Source: Agrostemma githago
Taxonomy: Eukaryota; Streptophyta; Magnoliopsida; Caryophyllales; Caryophyllaceae
Reading direction: 5' to 3'
Assembly: GCA_958450325.1 (NCBI GenBank)
Contig: OY288244.1
Coordinates: 30,730,424 to 30,794,423 of the forward strand
Length of the DNA stretch: 64,000 bases
In this document: positions 45,526 to 57,894 of the stretch, one piece after another
How the letters are laid out: every line of letters begins with the position of its first letter
Numbering within the stretch: the stretch's first letter is position 1
Notes under the pieces: model-generated
The model's input: only the letters and a program-made list of their open reading frames with translations
The model's database searches: none
Told to the model about the DNA's origin: nothing
Program-made: the position numbers and the translations under genes

Positions 45526-45959
45526 TATCCATCACACTTGTGACATGTGAAGTATCTCATCCAGGTGGATAAAGACAAACATTTGCTACTCCCTATGACT
45601 TAAATACTCATCTGCCTGATATTTGTACCGTCAAACAAATATACCCACCACAAGAGAGATTATTGTTTTTGTTGTGGGGTAGTATTTGTTTAATGTTCAC
45701 CATTAGAGTAATAGAAAAACAACTTATTTTTTCCTCATTGCTTTACCGAGCAACTAACTTGAAATTAAAGTTTGTTTTCTATTAGATGATCCACGTGTTT
45801 TATCGGATCCTACAAACTACATGGTTCTTCTTGCTCGCCTACGCAGTGTTGTGCAGCTAGAACATTAGAAATCTGTGTATCTTGAAAATTTGACATGACA
45901 TTGTAAGCGAAAATGTATTGGAGCTTACCATTGAGCATGCTTTAATTAATCAATATATA
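45526..45959. other. Intergenic sequence
   Basis: Nothing recognised apart from the MITE TSD at 45526-45533. Confidence 0.55.
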
Positions 45960-45976
45960 CAGGGACGAAACCAAGA
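45960..45976. other. Candidate left TIR of the hAT element that carries the transposase
   Basis: CAGGGACGAAACCAAGA is of the CAGGG type seen at hAT ends and lies about 220 bp beyond the C-terminus of the transposase pseudogene, where a 3' end should be. No matching right end was found before base 64000, so this is tentative. Confidence 0.4.
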
Positions 45977-48347
45977 TTTAATTTTGCATATAGGGCCGAA
46001 ATTTAACACGGCTTCATATTAGGAAAAAGATGATGCGTATATGATTGCATTATAAGTACAAATATTTTAAAGCTTCATAAATAGTTGATATCCATTAAAA
46101 TGTATCCCGAATAAACAAATGAAGTGCATAAATTAATTCTAATAAAATTTATCTATGATAGGACTCTCCACTCTTTTGAGTCTCAAAATTCATCTATAAT
46201 TGAATCAATGCTGAACATTTTCTCTATCTCTCGTTCAATGTTGATAATCATACAACTCTCGAGTAAATCAACTTCCATCTTGTTGCGAAGAGTAGTCTTT
46301 ATTATATTCATCGATCAGAAAGCTCGTTAAGCACTTGTTGAAGATACAAGAAGAGTCAACAGAAACTTCGTTAATCGAAAAATAAGTGGGTAAATATTCA
46401 TCTTTCCTGTATTCACCAACCACTGACTCGGTTCAGCAATGGTCGAGAGTTTCATAAGATCCTCATGTCGAGATAATTCAGCCTCGTAATGACGCAATTG
46501 TATTCTTAATTCCTCCTTCTCAAAATCTGTGAAGTCCTCGGGGTAAAATTTATGGACAAGTTGAGATATATCTTTTATCTTGAAATATTGTCCACCTCCT
46601 CCAGGCTCTAATGCACAACTAAGCGTTAGCAATTGAACGGGATTCTCATTGAATCTATGGTTCAGCTCTTGTAACTGCACATCAATCGCAATATAAAATA
46701 AATTTACGCGATAGTGGGTAGCAATTGTGATTTGATCATGCTGACGACGAGCGCGACCTCCTCTTTCTTTATAAATATAATTCTTATCCTGAAGTTCTAT
46801 ATTGCACTCACAAAATGAAACAACTTCTGCTATAAGAGACTCCTATCCGTCGTCTCTTAGCTTTTGCAAAAGAACTTTCGTGCTCTCAATAAGGTGCAAA
46901 GAATTTAGAATATCTTTAGCTGTAAAGCTTGACAAAGTAACTTAGAGACTTCTAGAATTTTCTTCATAAGATGCAAAATGAAGACAAGCTCAAAAGAAGT
47001 TATTGTCTCAAGTGTAGTGGTTGCTTGTGCATGTTCAGCGGATGTGTCCCCTTCATCAATGAGCTTATAGAGTACAGAGCAACTGACACAAAACATTTTT
47101 AGTAGGCTTATAATAGACCTTAGATGAGAGCTCCAAGGAGTGTCCCTTGGTCTCTGTAAATTGCTAGTTTGATTCAAACCAACACCAGTTTCGATTTCTC
47201 CACCTTCAATCAACATCTCTATTTCGCTGGAATAAGCATTCCGCAATTGATCAACTCGCTTATAAGATGCAAGAACCACATTGACAACCATCGATAACTT
47301 GGAAAAAAAATTGGAAAACAGGTACGACTTCTTTTGATGGAACAACAAGTGCTAATTGTACGCGATGAGCAAAACAGTGAACATAATAAGCATAAAGACA
47401 CTCTCTTATAAAACCTGTCTACAATCTATTCCGTTTACCACGCATATTGTTTGCACCATCATAACCTTGTCCTCGTAAGTTTCTCATATTAAAGCAATAA
47501 TGAGATAGAACTTCAAATATTTCTTTCTTCACGGTCATAGCATTAGTGTTTCCAACCTGAATGATGTTGAAGAAACGCTCTTTCACTAGCCCAAGGTTAT
47601 CAACATATCTCAAAATGAGAGGCATTTGTTGCTTCCCAGACACATCTCCTGCTTCATCGACAATAATACAAAAAGGGTGCTCCATCAATTTCATCTATAA
47701 TTGCTCATTTAACTTTCTCTGCCATAATTTTTAGTATTTTTATTTGTATGTCTGACGAGGTGTATGTGGCATTTTTGGAACATAACTTGCCTCATTTGTG
47801 CTAAAAGACGCTTGATGGTTTAGAAGTTCAAGAAAATTCTGGAGCTTTCACTTTCATCTCGACCTCTCAATGTCAACCCTTGCAAAGCTAAACATCGTAA
47901 TGTTTTAATTGTAAATCCTAGCCGCAATCTATTAATAGCAATTTCTTTGGGTGTTTGCTTAGCATAAACATTTGGGAGGTGTCTTTCTTGTTTAAGAACA
48001 TCTTCTAACTCTTTCTCAGCATTTTGATGATGTGAATTTGACTCAGCACCGATATGTGTCGGAAAAACACTCTTTTTGCCAAAGGCATTCTTCCAAGTAT
48101 TGAAGCCATCAATTGTGAAAGCTCTATAACCATCTTGTTTGTTAAACAAGAAACATACAAAGCAAAACGCAACATCTTGTTCAGGGGAATATTCTAACCA
48201 TGATTTAAATTTCTCATATCAAGCAGTCTGAAATCGACGACTGTGAGATCTCGAACCAAATATTTTGTATTCTTTCCGATTAAACACTGGTTGATAAGGA
48301 CCCTTCAAAATATACGCTCGTCTAATTTCATTTCGTTTTTTGGGTGG

Positions 48348-50506
48348 TGTGGACGTCCGTCCGCACCGCCCGGCGCGGGACCGACCCGGTTTTCAACGTG
48401 TGGCGGTGGCCACCCACGCGGCCCCCTCCCTGTTGGGGGCCGGTCCGATCTCGCATACGGGGCGAAGTGTCGGACCTCGATTTGGATGATGGTCCGGAGT
48501 TGTACTAGACGGGTGCGGGCACCCGTGTTTCCGTTTGGGAATCGATCGAGTCGTGATTGTAAATGTTTAAATGCCGTTTTGTTTGGTAAGGCGACCTTTT
48601 TAGTGAACTGAAGTTGTCGTTGATTTGTGGAGTCGCCACCGAGTCAATTATGGGGACTCGGAAACCGTTCAAGTCAACTTTGATCCCTTGCCAGCTCAAA
48701 TTTAAGTGGCACGGGACCTAAAGATAAAGACTTGTACCCTTAAGGACTCCATGCCTGGAATGATTCTCATTGCCAATGGTTTCGGACATCCGGAAACCGT
48801 TGATTCTGAGTAAGGGGTGAGGGTACGTATTGGGAAGCCAACATCCGATAGATGTCAACACCCAATCCCGCCCGCACTATAGCGGCCTCTACTAATCAAT
48901 CGGTTGGCTGATATCCTAGTTCTTTTTTTGTGGTGGAAGTACTGTAACATCCGTTGTTTTAATCCTATGCTTTTTGTTACGTCGGTTGTTTTAAGGACAG
49001 GTAAGTTTTGTCGTCAAAGTAGTTGTGTTTACATTCTTTGCATGTGATTTCACGTGACAAGTAGGCCATGAAAAGATGCACGTAGGAGAGTAGAGAGTAC
49101 TAGTATTATACGTATTAGCAAATCAGTTTTAACGCGATAATACGGATATTAGTCATTCTCGTTGTATACCTTACCTGGTATTCTGCTTAAGATGCGTCGG
49201 TTCGGTATTAATAGAGATGCGTCAAACCTAATAAAGCGAGCACCGGGACTAATACGGAACCCGAACATCACTTTGTTCAATTTTAGTTGTTACGTTTTGA
49301 ATTCTGTGTTAGGTGATTAAGCATGCGATTATAAGGTCATAAAAGCAATAAATCATATGAAAAACTGTAAATGCGAATGTAAGTAAATTACATAGTGAGG
49401 AGTTGCACCCTCGGAGTATACACTAAATGGGACTCGATGCATAGATAGTTTGAGAAAGGATCTCAGAATTACTCGGGTCTATTTAGTGTGTTTTAGTGTT
49501 TGCGGTTGAAGTTGGGACGTTACGTGTTTTTGTATATGTTTGTGGGACTAGTGCGTGCCCACATCTAGTGTTGTCGTAGTGCATAATAATAGAAAGTGCA
49601 AATATTGAAAGTTTTGTTTAGATGACAACCTAGTGACAATACGACTTCGACAGGCGGATCCTCCTAGCTTGACCAGTTAATCCGGCCGAGTTCCGTTACC
49701 GTTTGACCTTCCCGCGGCTATTGCGGCAGAGCTTCGTTACTATTTGGTGATTCTGCGGCTAATCCGACAGAATCTGTGTACTAGTCTTGAGCTAGTCGAT
49801 CACAGGCACCACGGTATCGAGTGGAGTGCTCGAAGGTGAGGAGTAGCGTTGATGTCGCTTTTATTGTTGGAACTACGATCGAGGGGACCATTTGCCTCGG
49901 GTGTCGGAGTGCGAGCCCTCAGCGAGAGTTTAGAGGGAGAAGAGAGGATTGAATGATGTGATGAAATAAGGGCGTGAAGGGGGGCATTGATTTGTGTTTT
50001 CGGCCCTCGTCGCCCATATAGGCGCCCGAGATGGGGCGTACTAAGACTCAGGCGCCTGGGTCCGGGCGTGGAGAGACCCAGGCGCGTCAGCAGGTGCGGT
50101 TCGAGTTCTGAGGATACGGTTTTGATACTTTCCAAAACCGAGAGGGAGGAGTGTGATATGTTTCTTGGGGATTAAGCTTACCCCGGGTTTGACCAAGCGC
50201 CGTGGGTTTAGTGGGCCTCGGGTGTTCATCCCGAGGCTCGCTTGGCGCAGTGTTGACTCGGTTTGAGTTTCGGGACCGACTCGGGGTCCCGGTGTCAGAA
50301 TTGACTCTAATTAGTGTCTATACGATCGTAACGACAGGACTAAAGCTGCCATCATGTTAGTTTAATTTGCCCTAGCAATTTATTTGATCCATTCTATAGA
50401 TAAACTATCTAAAACACCGCGAACTCACGTCGCGTTGCAGTCCTATCGTCATCGGGTGTTTGTTGGGCACTCCTGCAGCCACCAGGTCCAAATCTGGGTG
50501 TCTACA
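48348..50506 (-). repeat. 3' LTR of the second Tat element
   Basis: Followed by GAAGCCCCCACTTTGACT, on the minus strand a GTGGGGGCTTC polypurine tract. The probable minus-strand TATA (CTATATGG, complement of about 50013-50020) has GC-rich repeats just upstream on that strand (50025-50100), including the palindrome CAGGCGCCTG. Confidence 0.93.
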
Positions 50507-50976
50507 GAAGCCCCCACTTTGACTGAGGCTTGGACAAGGTGAAAATCAAAGTATAGCCGCCCAACTCAATCGAAGATTACGACCTGGTGGCTGTTCGGTC
50601 GGGTCGTTTTAAGTCTGTTAGACTGTGCGTTAAGGCTCGCCAGCCAAGGTTTACAAGTCATACCTGACGTCTTCGCTTTCGGTTGCTTGCTTCGGCCTGG
50701 GCCGTTGCTTGTTATCTTGTTCTTGATTCTTTGTGCGCGCGCGCTTTGTCTTCTTTGGTTTATTTAAGGTTTTGTTTAATTTTAAGCGCTTTATATGTGT
50801 TAGGTGTTAATGCATTTTCTTTTACTTGGGATGCTTATGAACCCTTGATGACATAGAACGTTCGAGGGCATTAGTCTCCACTCGAGCGGTTGTCTTTGGG
50901 ATGCTTATGATTCCTGGGACAAAACAGAACAAGATAAAATATTCGAGGGCGTCAGTCTCCACCCGAATTAAAGTGG
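50507..50976 (+). other. Spacer after the 3' LTR
   Basis: Begins GAAGCCCCCACTTTGACTGAGGCTTGG, shared with the Retand-like element. Decayed versions of the TCGAGGGC-TCAGTCTCCAC minisatellite theme appear from about 50860. No gene. Confidence 0.6.
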
Positions 50977-51306
50977 CTGTGGAGGTATAAGACTCCTTTG
51001 AGGGCATTAGTCTCCTCTCGAATAAAAATTGCTGTGGAGGTGTAAGACTCCTTCGAGGGCGTTAGTCTCCTCTCGAATAAAAATTGTTGTGGAGGTATAA
51101 GACTCCTTTCAAGGCGTTAGTCTCCTCTCGAATAAAAATTGTTGTGGAGGTATAAGACTCCTTCGAGGGTGTTAGTCTCCTCTCGAATAAAAATTGCTGT
51201 GGAGGTATAAGACTCCTTCGAGGGCGTTGGTCTCCTCTCGAATAAAAATTTCTGTGGAGGTATAAGACTCCTTCGAGGGCGTTAGTCTCCCTCGAATAAC
51301 TGTCTT
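50977..51306. repeat. 55-bp minisatellite, six copies
   Basis: Unit starts at 50977, 51032, 51087, 51142, 51197 and 51252, each beginning CTGTGGAGGTATAAGACTCC or a close variant and containing TCGAGGGCGTTAGTCTCC. Variant, less regular copies continue to about 51500. In one frame it encodes a repetitive peptide, which I regard as incidental. Confidence 0.9.
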
Positions 51307-51540
51307 TCGGGATGCCTCTGACCCCTAGGACAAAATAAGATGATATAAAACTATTCGGGGCGTCAGTCTCTCTTGAATAACCGTCTTTCGGGATGCCTCT
51401 GACCCCTAGGACAAAATGAACCATCCGAGGGCGTCAGACTCCACTCGGACGAAAATTGCTGTTGTTCACTACTCGAGGGCGTCAGTCTCCACTCGAGTAG
51501 CTGCCTTTCGGGATACTAACGTCCCTTGGGAAAAATCGTT

Positions 51541-51740
51541 GTGCCTCCGGGATAACTCAGACCCCTCAGGCAAAATCGTTGTGCCTCCGGGATAACTCAG
51601 ACCCCTCGGGCAAAATTGCTATACCTCCGGGATAACTCAAACCCCTCGGGCAAAATTGTTGTGCCTCCGGGATAATTCAGACCCCTCAGGCGAAATTGCT
51701 GTGCCTCCGGGATAACTCAGACCTCTCGGGCAAAATTGCT
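51541..51740. repeat. 40-bp minisatellite, exactly five copies
   Basis: Units start at 51541, 51581, 51621, 51661 and 51701, each GTGCCTCCGGGATAACTCAG plus an ACCCCTCGGGCAAAATTGCT-like half, with one to five differences. It is distinct from the 55-bp array but shares the AAATTGCTGT junction. Confidence 0.92.
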
Positions 51741-52079
51741 GTTGTTTATTTGTTTTAGTAAAATGCTAGTGTTGTGAGTTTGTCTTAGTTAATTTTGTTT
51801 TGCAGCTTGTCTTATTTTGTTCAGGTTTGTTCTTACTTTGGTTTGTTTATGCAGTTGAGTTTGTTTAGAGTTTTCTTAGTTTAGTTTAGTTCGAATTGTC
51901 TTATTATGCGTTCGAGTGCAGCGTTTTAGCTAAGTGTGGTTCTCATGTTTGTCTCGTTATCGAGAGTGTATTATTGACGTCGATTAGTAATTATTTCGCT
52001 CATTGTGATTTTGTTTGTTTTAAAGGTTGCATGTTATATGTGTATCGAATTTTGAGTTTGTTTGTTTCGTTTTAGTCTG

Positions 52080-52325
52080 TACCGGGCCATTTAGATGCGC
52101 ATCTAACTGCGCCCTAGTCTTTAGACGCCTAGCCCACAGCGCACCTAAACTCAGACGCGTCAGCTGGTGCGGTCGGGGTTTTGCGGTCCGGGTCTGTTTA
52201 TGTAATCGAAGATTGGGGCGCTTGTCTTATTTCACGAAGAATTCGAACGCATCATTCTTTTCGCCTCAAGACCGATTTTCGACTTTTCTTGCCAAGTTTC
52301 AATTCGATTTCCACCATTTACGACA
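52080..52325 (+). promoter_or_regulatory. Putative 5' region of the second antisense gene, with an LTR-like motif
   Basis: CAGACGCGTCAGCTGGTGCG (52152-52171) closely matches CAGGCGCGTCAGCAGGTGCG in the LTR (50080-50099). The first predicted coding ATG is at 52326. A promoter or enhancer function is inferred from the parallel with the LTR. Confidence 0.45.
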
Positions 52326-55132
52326 ATGTTGACTCCAGGTTAGTGTTCCTTGCTTGTTTATTGTCGGTTTTGCTTGACTTGGTTGATTACGAGTTCGTTT
52401 GTTGGAAACCCTAGAAATCGATTTGGGAGTTTTTTTATTTACTAAGTTTTCATGCGTGTGCTTAGTTTCATTGTTAAATTAAGATCAATTAGAGCTTGTT
52501 AAAGTAGTTATAAGCTTGATAAGGATGTTCGAGGTGCGACAATGGCTTGCTTATGGAAAATGGGGTGGAATGCTAGGGTTTAAGGATCGTTTCCCGATTA
52601 TTCTCGTGTTTATTTCGCGTAATTTTGTTCAAATAACGTTTGTGAGGATGTGGGTAGCTCCCTTGTTGACTCTTATGGGCTAGGATGACTTTTAGGACTC
52701 TCCGTAAGGTTTTGTGTGTCTTAAGACGGACCAAAAGGTGTCGTAACGATACTGGATTTTCCCGAAACCACTTCCATTGTGACCGAGATCGAAAATGTGT
52801 GCTAGAGGCTTTCTTGGAATTTTGATATCCTTATCCGAAATTTAGACCCTATTTTGACTTGTTTCGGCTGATTTAGCCTGACTAGGGTTGTGTTTTTGGT
52901 TTTGTGTTTGACTTTATAGTAAGAGGTGATACCGAGCATCCCGAGGGAACTTCCTCGGTTGGTGCTAGTGCTAGTGCTAGCGAGGAGGTGGTCGAGGCGA
53001 GTTCACAGACTCCCCAAGGGATTCGTAGGAGACATGGGAGTATCTCGTCCCAGCGTCGTGATCCTGGGACTATTAACGAGGCTGATTTTGATAGAGTGAA
53101 AAAGCGCAAGCTCCCAGAGACGGTGGCTAGGAGGGCTCACGTTCCGGCTCTTGTGCCGGAGGACGAGGAAGTCATTTATGAAGATCTCGAGTGGGCTCGG
53201 GACTAGGATGGTCATCAGCTGATGTTTCACCTTGACCGTCACATTTCTAACCGCATCGTGCGGGGCCTGGTGAGTGTTCCGTTCGAGTGTATGAGATATG
53301 CCTCAGATTTCACTATTGTCATTATTTTTTGCTCGGGTTAGGCTAGATTTGTTTTGTTTATCCTAGCATCTTTTTGTTTTGCAGTCCCCAGGTCCGATGA
53401 GGACTTTCTCGGGCTTTACTACGTGCCTCGACATCTACTTCTAGAAGTTGACCCCTACGGTAAAGGAGATTATCTCGAGAACCGCTCTAGGTCCCGTGGT
53501 TGGACAGTGAGTTAGGATGGCCGGTTGTGGTTGTGGTACTTCCTAGGTTCGACCCACTTCTCGGACAGGGGCGAGAGGTTCAGCACTAGGATTTTGCCTT
53601 TCCTAACTGAGCTGACCCAGCTAGGACGCTACGAGTGGGTGACCGCGGCTTTCGTGGAGATGACTCGCTGCATGCAAGTCATGGTGAGGCCGCTGGTGAT
53701 AGGGTTGGCCTCAGCTGTGCCTATTGTGGGTCCGGGCCTTATACTGGAGGTTAATTTTGTTCTCACCCTTGTATTCGAAGTTCTACTTAATTTAGGCTTG
53801 ATTTTGCTAAGGTTATTTTGGGATTTTTCAGGCTTGGATCAACTCCTACTTCCCGTGTTTGGCACCTAAGACGGTGAGGGTGCACCCAAAGAGATTTCCG
53901 GCGGGGATTGAGTGGAGGCTTGCTCAGCCTAAGAGCACAATCAGCTATTACCTGTCGGAGAATGCGTTAGTTAACAAGTTATGCCTCGAGGATGTAAGTT
54001 TTCCTTTTATAGTCTATTTTGTTCAGTAGCCCCCAAGGTTCGGGATTTATTGGGATTTCGGTTTTACTTGTGTAGTTTGTGGCCCGCCCTTGGACTGATT
54101 ATGAGGGCGTGCTGGAGTATGTGGCCGCGGAGCTGAGGCCTCGGAGCTACAAGAGGATGCTTCTTCCTGCGTTGATTTGTCCGGTTTGGTACCTGGGCGA
54201 GCAGTTGGTGCGCCAGTGTTTGTACGACGATTTTAGGGTGCCGGTTGATCCTCCCCGGTCCATGTTCGGACTACCGACCGCCGCAGAGATCCTCGAGGAC
54301 AGGGACGAAGAAGGAGGCGATACACTCTTGGTGCCTGGTACCTCCTATTTGTCTCACGTCACCCGGCGATTAGCTTGGTATCGCCTCGTGGTAAGGTTCT
54401 AATTTTGGTTCTAGAATTTGTTTTGCGGTTTGTGGTTTCTTGCCCTTTGGCTGACCAATCTGTTGCCTTCTCAGCTGGCCGACCCGGTTGATGAAATCCA
54501 GCCCCAGATTTTCCCCTGACTCTGCTTAGGGTGGATGCGGCTGGGATACCCTTTACTGAGCCCCTCCCCTCGTGTTCTGCTGAGGAGATGGATGCCGGAA
54601 TAGAGTGACGTGACCGGGTATACCGGGTAAGTCTTGTTTTTATTGTCCTTCGTTTGGGCTCTAAGAATTAGGGTCGGTTTGCCTAACTTCTACGGTTTTA
54701 CTTTTCAGGTTTCGTCGGCTTGCAGTTGTGGCAGGCTGCCAACTGCTTCCAGGCTTATGCCTCGAGGGTTTCCCGTGACACTTCGGGGCCTCGATCGGTG
54801 AGTTTGTGTGACTAAGGTGGTTTTCCAGGCTGTTGATGTACTTTCCTAACGTTTAAGTGTATTTGCAGGATGTCCCGAATATGGTGGGACAGCTAGAGAC
54901 TCGGGTGACGGAGCTCGAGGCGAGAGATGTTGAGTCGCAACGGCTCCTGCAATCTCGGGCTGACGAGACTGCCTTCCTTATGGAGCAGCTGGTTCGGTCT
55001 CGGGGTAAGACCTTTACACAGGGTGAGGCCAGACATCAGATGGAGATGGAGACTGAGGCTAAGGCTGAGGCTACGGGTGCTATGGAGGAGGTCGGAGGGA
55101 TTCCAGAGACAACTACCCTAGATATGCTGTAA
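52326..55132 (+). pseudogene. Antisense plant-mobile-domain gene, multi-exon, decayed
   Basis: Possible first exon 52326-52338 (only four codons plus one base), GT-AG intron 52339-52919, then a Ser/Glu-rich exon from 52920 with an in-frame TAG near 53204. Later exon-like blocks have canonical borders: one with LWYFLGSTHFSDRGERF and LGRYEWVTAAFVEM (about 53525-53750), one starting AWINSYFPC (about 53833-53993), one starting FVARPWTDYEGV (about 54077-54388), and a C-terminal coiled-coil-like block (54869-55132). The LGRYEW-type block and the following VHPKRFPAGIEWRL resemble plant mobile domain proteins. Stops in the third block and elsewhere mark it as a pseudogene. Position and strand equal those of the antisense gene in the Retand-like element. 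The splice model is mine and untested. Confidence 0.65.
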
Positions 55133-57894
55133 GGGATGAATGGTAGTGAGTCTCCTCTTATAGACTTGGAGGACCTAGGTTTAGATGACCGGCTTTGTGA
55201 GATTGTGATTGCCGTCGGCGTGGCTTCCAGGGGTCCTACCTAGCCTCGATTTGTATAAGGATTTGTATATTTTGTAAATTCGTTTTAGATTCGTAGTATT
55301 TGAATTGGTCGAATTAGTCCTGTTTTTGTTTGACGAATTGTTCACCTAGATTAACAAGTAATCACTTTTTGCGTTTGTTTGCTTTGCGTTTTAAGCTAGT
55401 TTAGGGTGTGTTGGCGTTGCATGAGAGTATGAAAACAGTTCCTTCCGGATGTTTTGAAAATGCGTAGTTTGAGCCGGGAATTGGATCAGGTAGTACGTCG
55501 ATTAAAACGTTTTGACTCGAGATTTACGAGATGTAAAGTGTTAACGTGAAACATTAATGTATTCTAGCCGAGTATATTAGGAGATGAATGCAGTTGCTTT
55601 GACATTCGGAACGAAATAGTAGTTTCTAAAATTCGGGCAATTTTTTGAAAAAAAGTTAGACCACTTTTTGCATACTCCTAATATTGCCTTGTTATGCTAT
55701 AGACACGACCTGACTATAACCGTTAAAAAGGCTACGACACGCCTAGGTGGGGTAGCTTATCCCCCTAAAAAGAAAAAAATGAAAAGACATCTAAGTCTGG
55801 TGGATCCGATGGACGAAATGTACCGTCCGTGTGGACCTGTCATTCTTGTGCGGGCATTTTGGCTTTTGGAAAGGGGTTTAGCTACTTCAGGATGTCATTC
55901 CTGATGTCCGGGGTTGTCGGGTGTGAGAAAAAGGTTAAGGATTGTAAAGATGATTGTACTACAGAATAAGGAAGCTATGCGGGCAAATGTTGCTAAGTGC
56001 CCGACTGAAGACGGCGTTACCGATCCTAGTATTCGTCAGTTCATCTAAACGGGGTGAGACCGACAAGACCCATATTGAAAATGTAAGTGAGGAGGGGAAG
56101 TGAGATTGGCTGAGCTCGCTTTTGGCTAGGGAGGTGGAAGCTTGCGTTAGGAGGGTCAATGGTGAGAGACTCAAGCAAGCACACCCGAATGGCAAGGGAA
56201 AGGAAAAGTTGGACCGGTAGAGCCCAGCCGTTTAGTACTATGTTGTATTAGTTGATATTACGTGGCGTATTAGTACTAGTTTTTGTGGAGTTTAGACACG
56301 TTAATTTTCCGGGACGTCCGGATTTTGGACGCTTGACGTTGATGCCTCGACAAAAGCTCTATTTAACTTGTTTTGTTTTTAATGAGAAACACATTTTTTT
56401 TTTATTTTTTTTTGTGGTGGCTCGCAACTCGATTCTTCACTTTACCCGGAGCGCCCTTTCGGGTTTTCACTCCATCCTTTTTTTGTTTTTTTTAAACGAT
56501 GGCTCGGATCGCTACTCGTCTCTTCATTTTGCCCGAGGCGTCCTTTCGGGTTTTCATCCCGTCCTCGGCTCGTCGTTTGTGCTTCGTCATTGGAATCACT
56601 TGTTAACCGGAGCGTGGAAAAAGGTTCCGGTTTGCATGTGAATCGAGTAATCAATTCTGTTATTTGGTTGGTTGTATCCGAAGAAGGGTTGCCTACGTAT
56701 CCGTGTTTAAACGGAATCAAATCATGTTTGTAGTTCTTTTTAGATGTGAGTGATTTTGCTTTAGACTCGTTATGCCACTTATTGATGTGAGATGTTTAGA
56801 GTGTCTTCACCCTAATTAGCGAACTAAGGCAGAGTGATTGGATGTGACCTCTTAAAAGTAACAATTACCGGGATACCGTGTTTGGGTTAGGGCGACTGGC
56901 TTGGATGGTTTTGGAATGTGGAGCTAGGTAGTGAGTGACTCTGATGAACTAAGATCTGGAGCTTGATTTTTGTGGAGTTAAGGCTATGGGGTTACGGTTT
57001 CGTAATGTGGTAGGAAAGGGGAAGCTGAGTAAAAATGACTCAGACTTCAATCGGGCGGGTTGTAAATTACGTGGGATCTGATTTCCATGTCTGGCCCTTA
57101 CGGTTGGGATTATCCTATTGAGCTTGAATCCTCAAAATTCCGGACGACTGTCTTCTAACAAGTGTCTCGGGAGGGTCTTTAGGGTTGTAATGTAGGGAGG
57201 CTAGTATTTGGGTGCTAGTTGATTGGCCTGTTCATTTTTCTTTTCCTTTTTTTTTTGCTTTTCGTTCGGACTTCGCATTTAAAGTCGTGTCGAATGATTG
57301 GGGATTTGATTTTGACCGTTGAATTTGGTCTTGATCGTTGAATTGGGCCCAGTTTAGTTTGGCCTTGGTTTCATTTTTTTTCTTTGGCTCCTTCTGGCCA
57401 TTTCAGACCCTTTTCTTTTTGTCAGACTAGCACCTATGGTAGGAAATGGTCGGTCTTTTATTCGAGGGATGTTTATTATGGGAAATGGGTTTGCCTTCCG
57501 TCTTTGATCACAAGCTAAGAGACTATCTGGATTTGTCATAGGATTCGGGAATGCTCGTTCAAAGGGATAGTTTGTGGCTTTCTGTACCAGGTATGGAATA
57601 GGTAAAAGAAAAGAACACGGAATCTCAGTTCTTGTAATTCCTCATTGTTTCAAGGTACGTTTGATTGTTATCGATAAATGACATAGTACAGAGTCGTAAG
57701 CGAGAAAGTGCATTATTAAATCAAGCGATTGGCGAGGCGTATTATAAAGGAAGAAAAGTTTATTTCTTTTTATTGATAGTAAGTGGGCTATGTGCCCGAG
57801 ATGTTGTTTCCGGGGAGGTGGAGGACAGATCCCCTCGCACCTCCTGACTCGAAGTAAAAACAAGAGATATTTGTTATACTATCATGTCTAGGCC
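55133..57894. other. Noncoding interior of the second Tat element (pol missing)
   Basis: No RT, RNase H, integrase or protease motif in any frame. A roughly 90-bp imperfect duplication lies at about 56418-56560 (CTCG...CTTCACTTT/CTTCATTTT ... CCTTTCGGGTTTTCA). The TTGCCTACGTATCC module is at about 56689-56736. This is where pol should lie in a complete Tat element. Confidence 0.7.

Noticed and set aside
51062..51424. 120-codon repetitive minus-strand ORF
   Set aside because: Product of the 55-bp minisatellite, which is not a multiple of three, so the peptide repeat changes frame; likely incidental.
56252..56641. 129-codon plus-strand ORF in the second Tat element
   Set aside because: Low complexity, spans a T-tract and a duplicated segment; no family resemblance.
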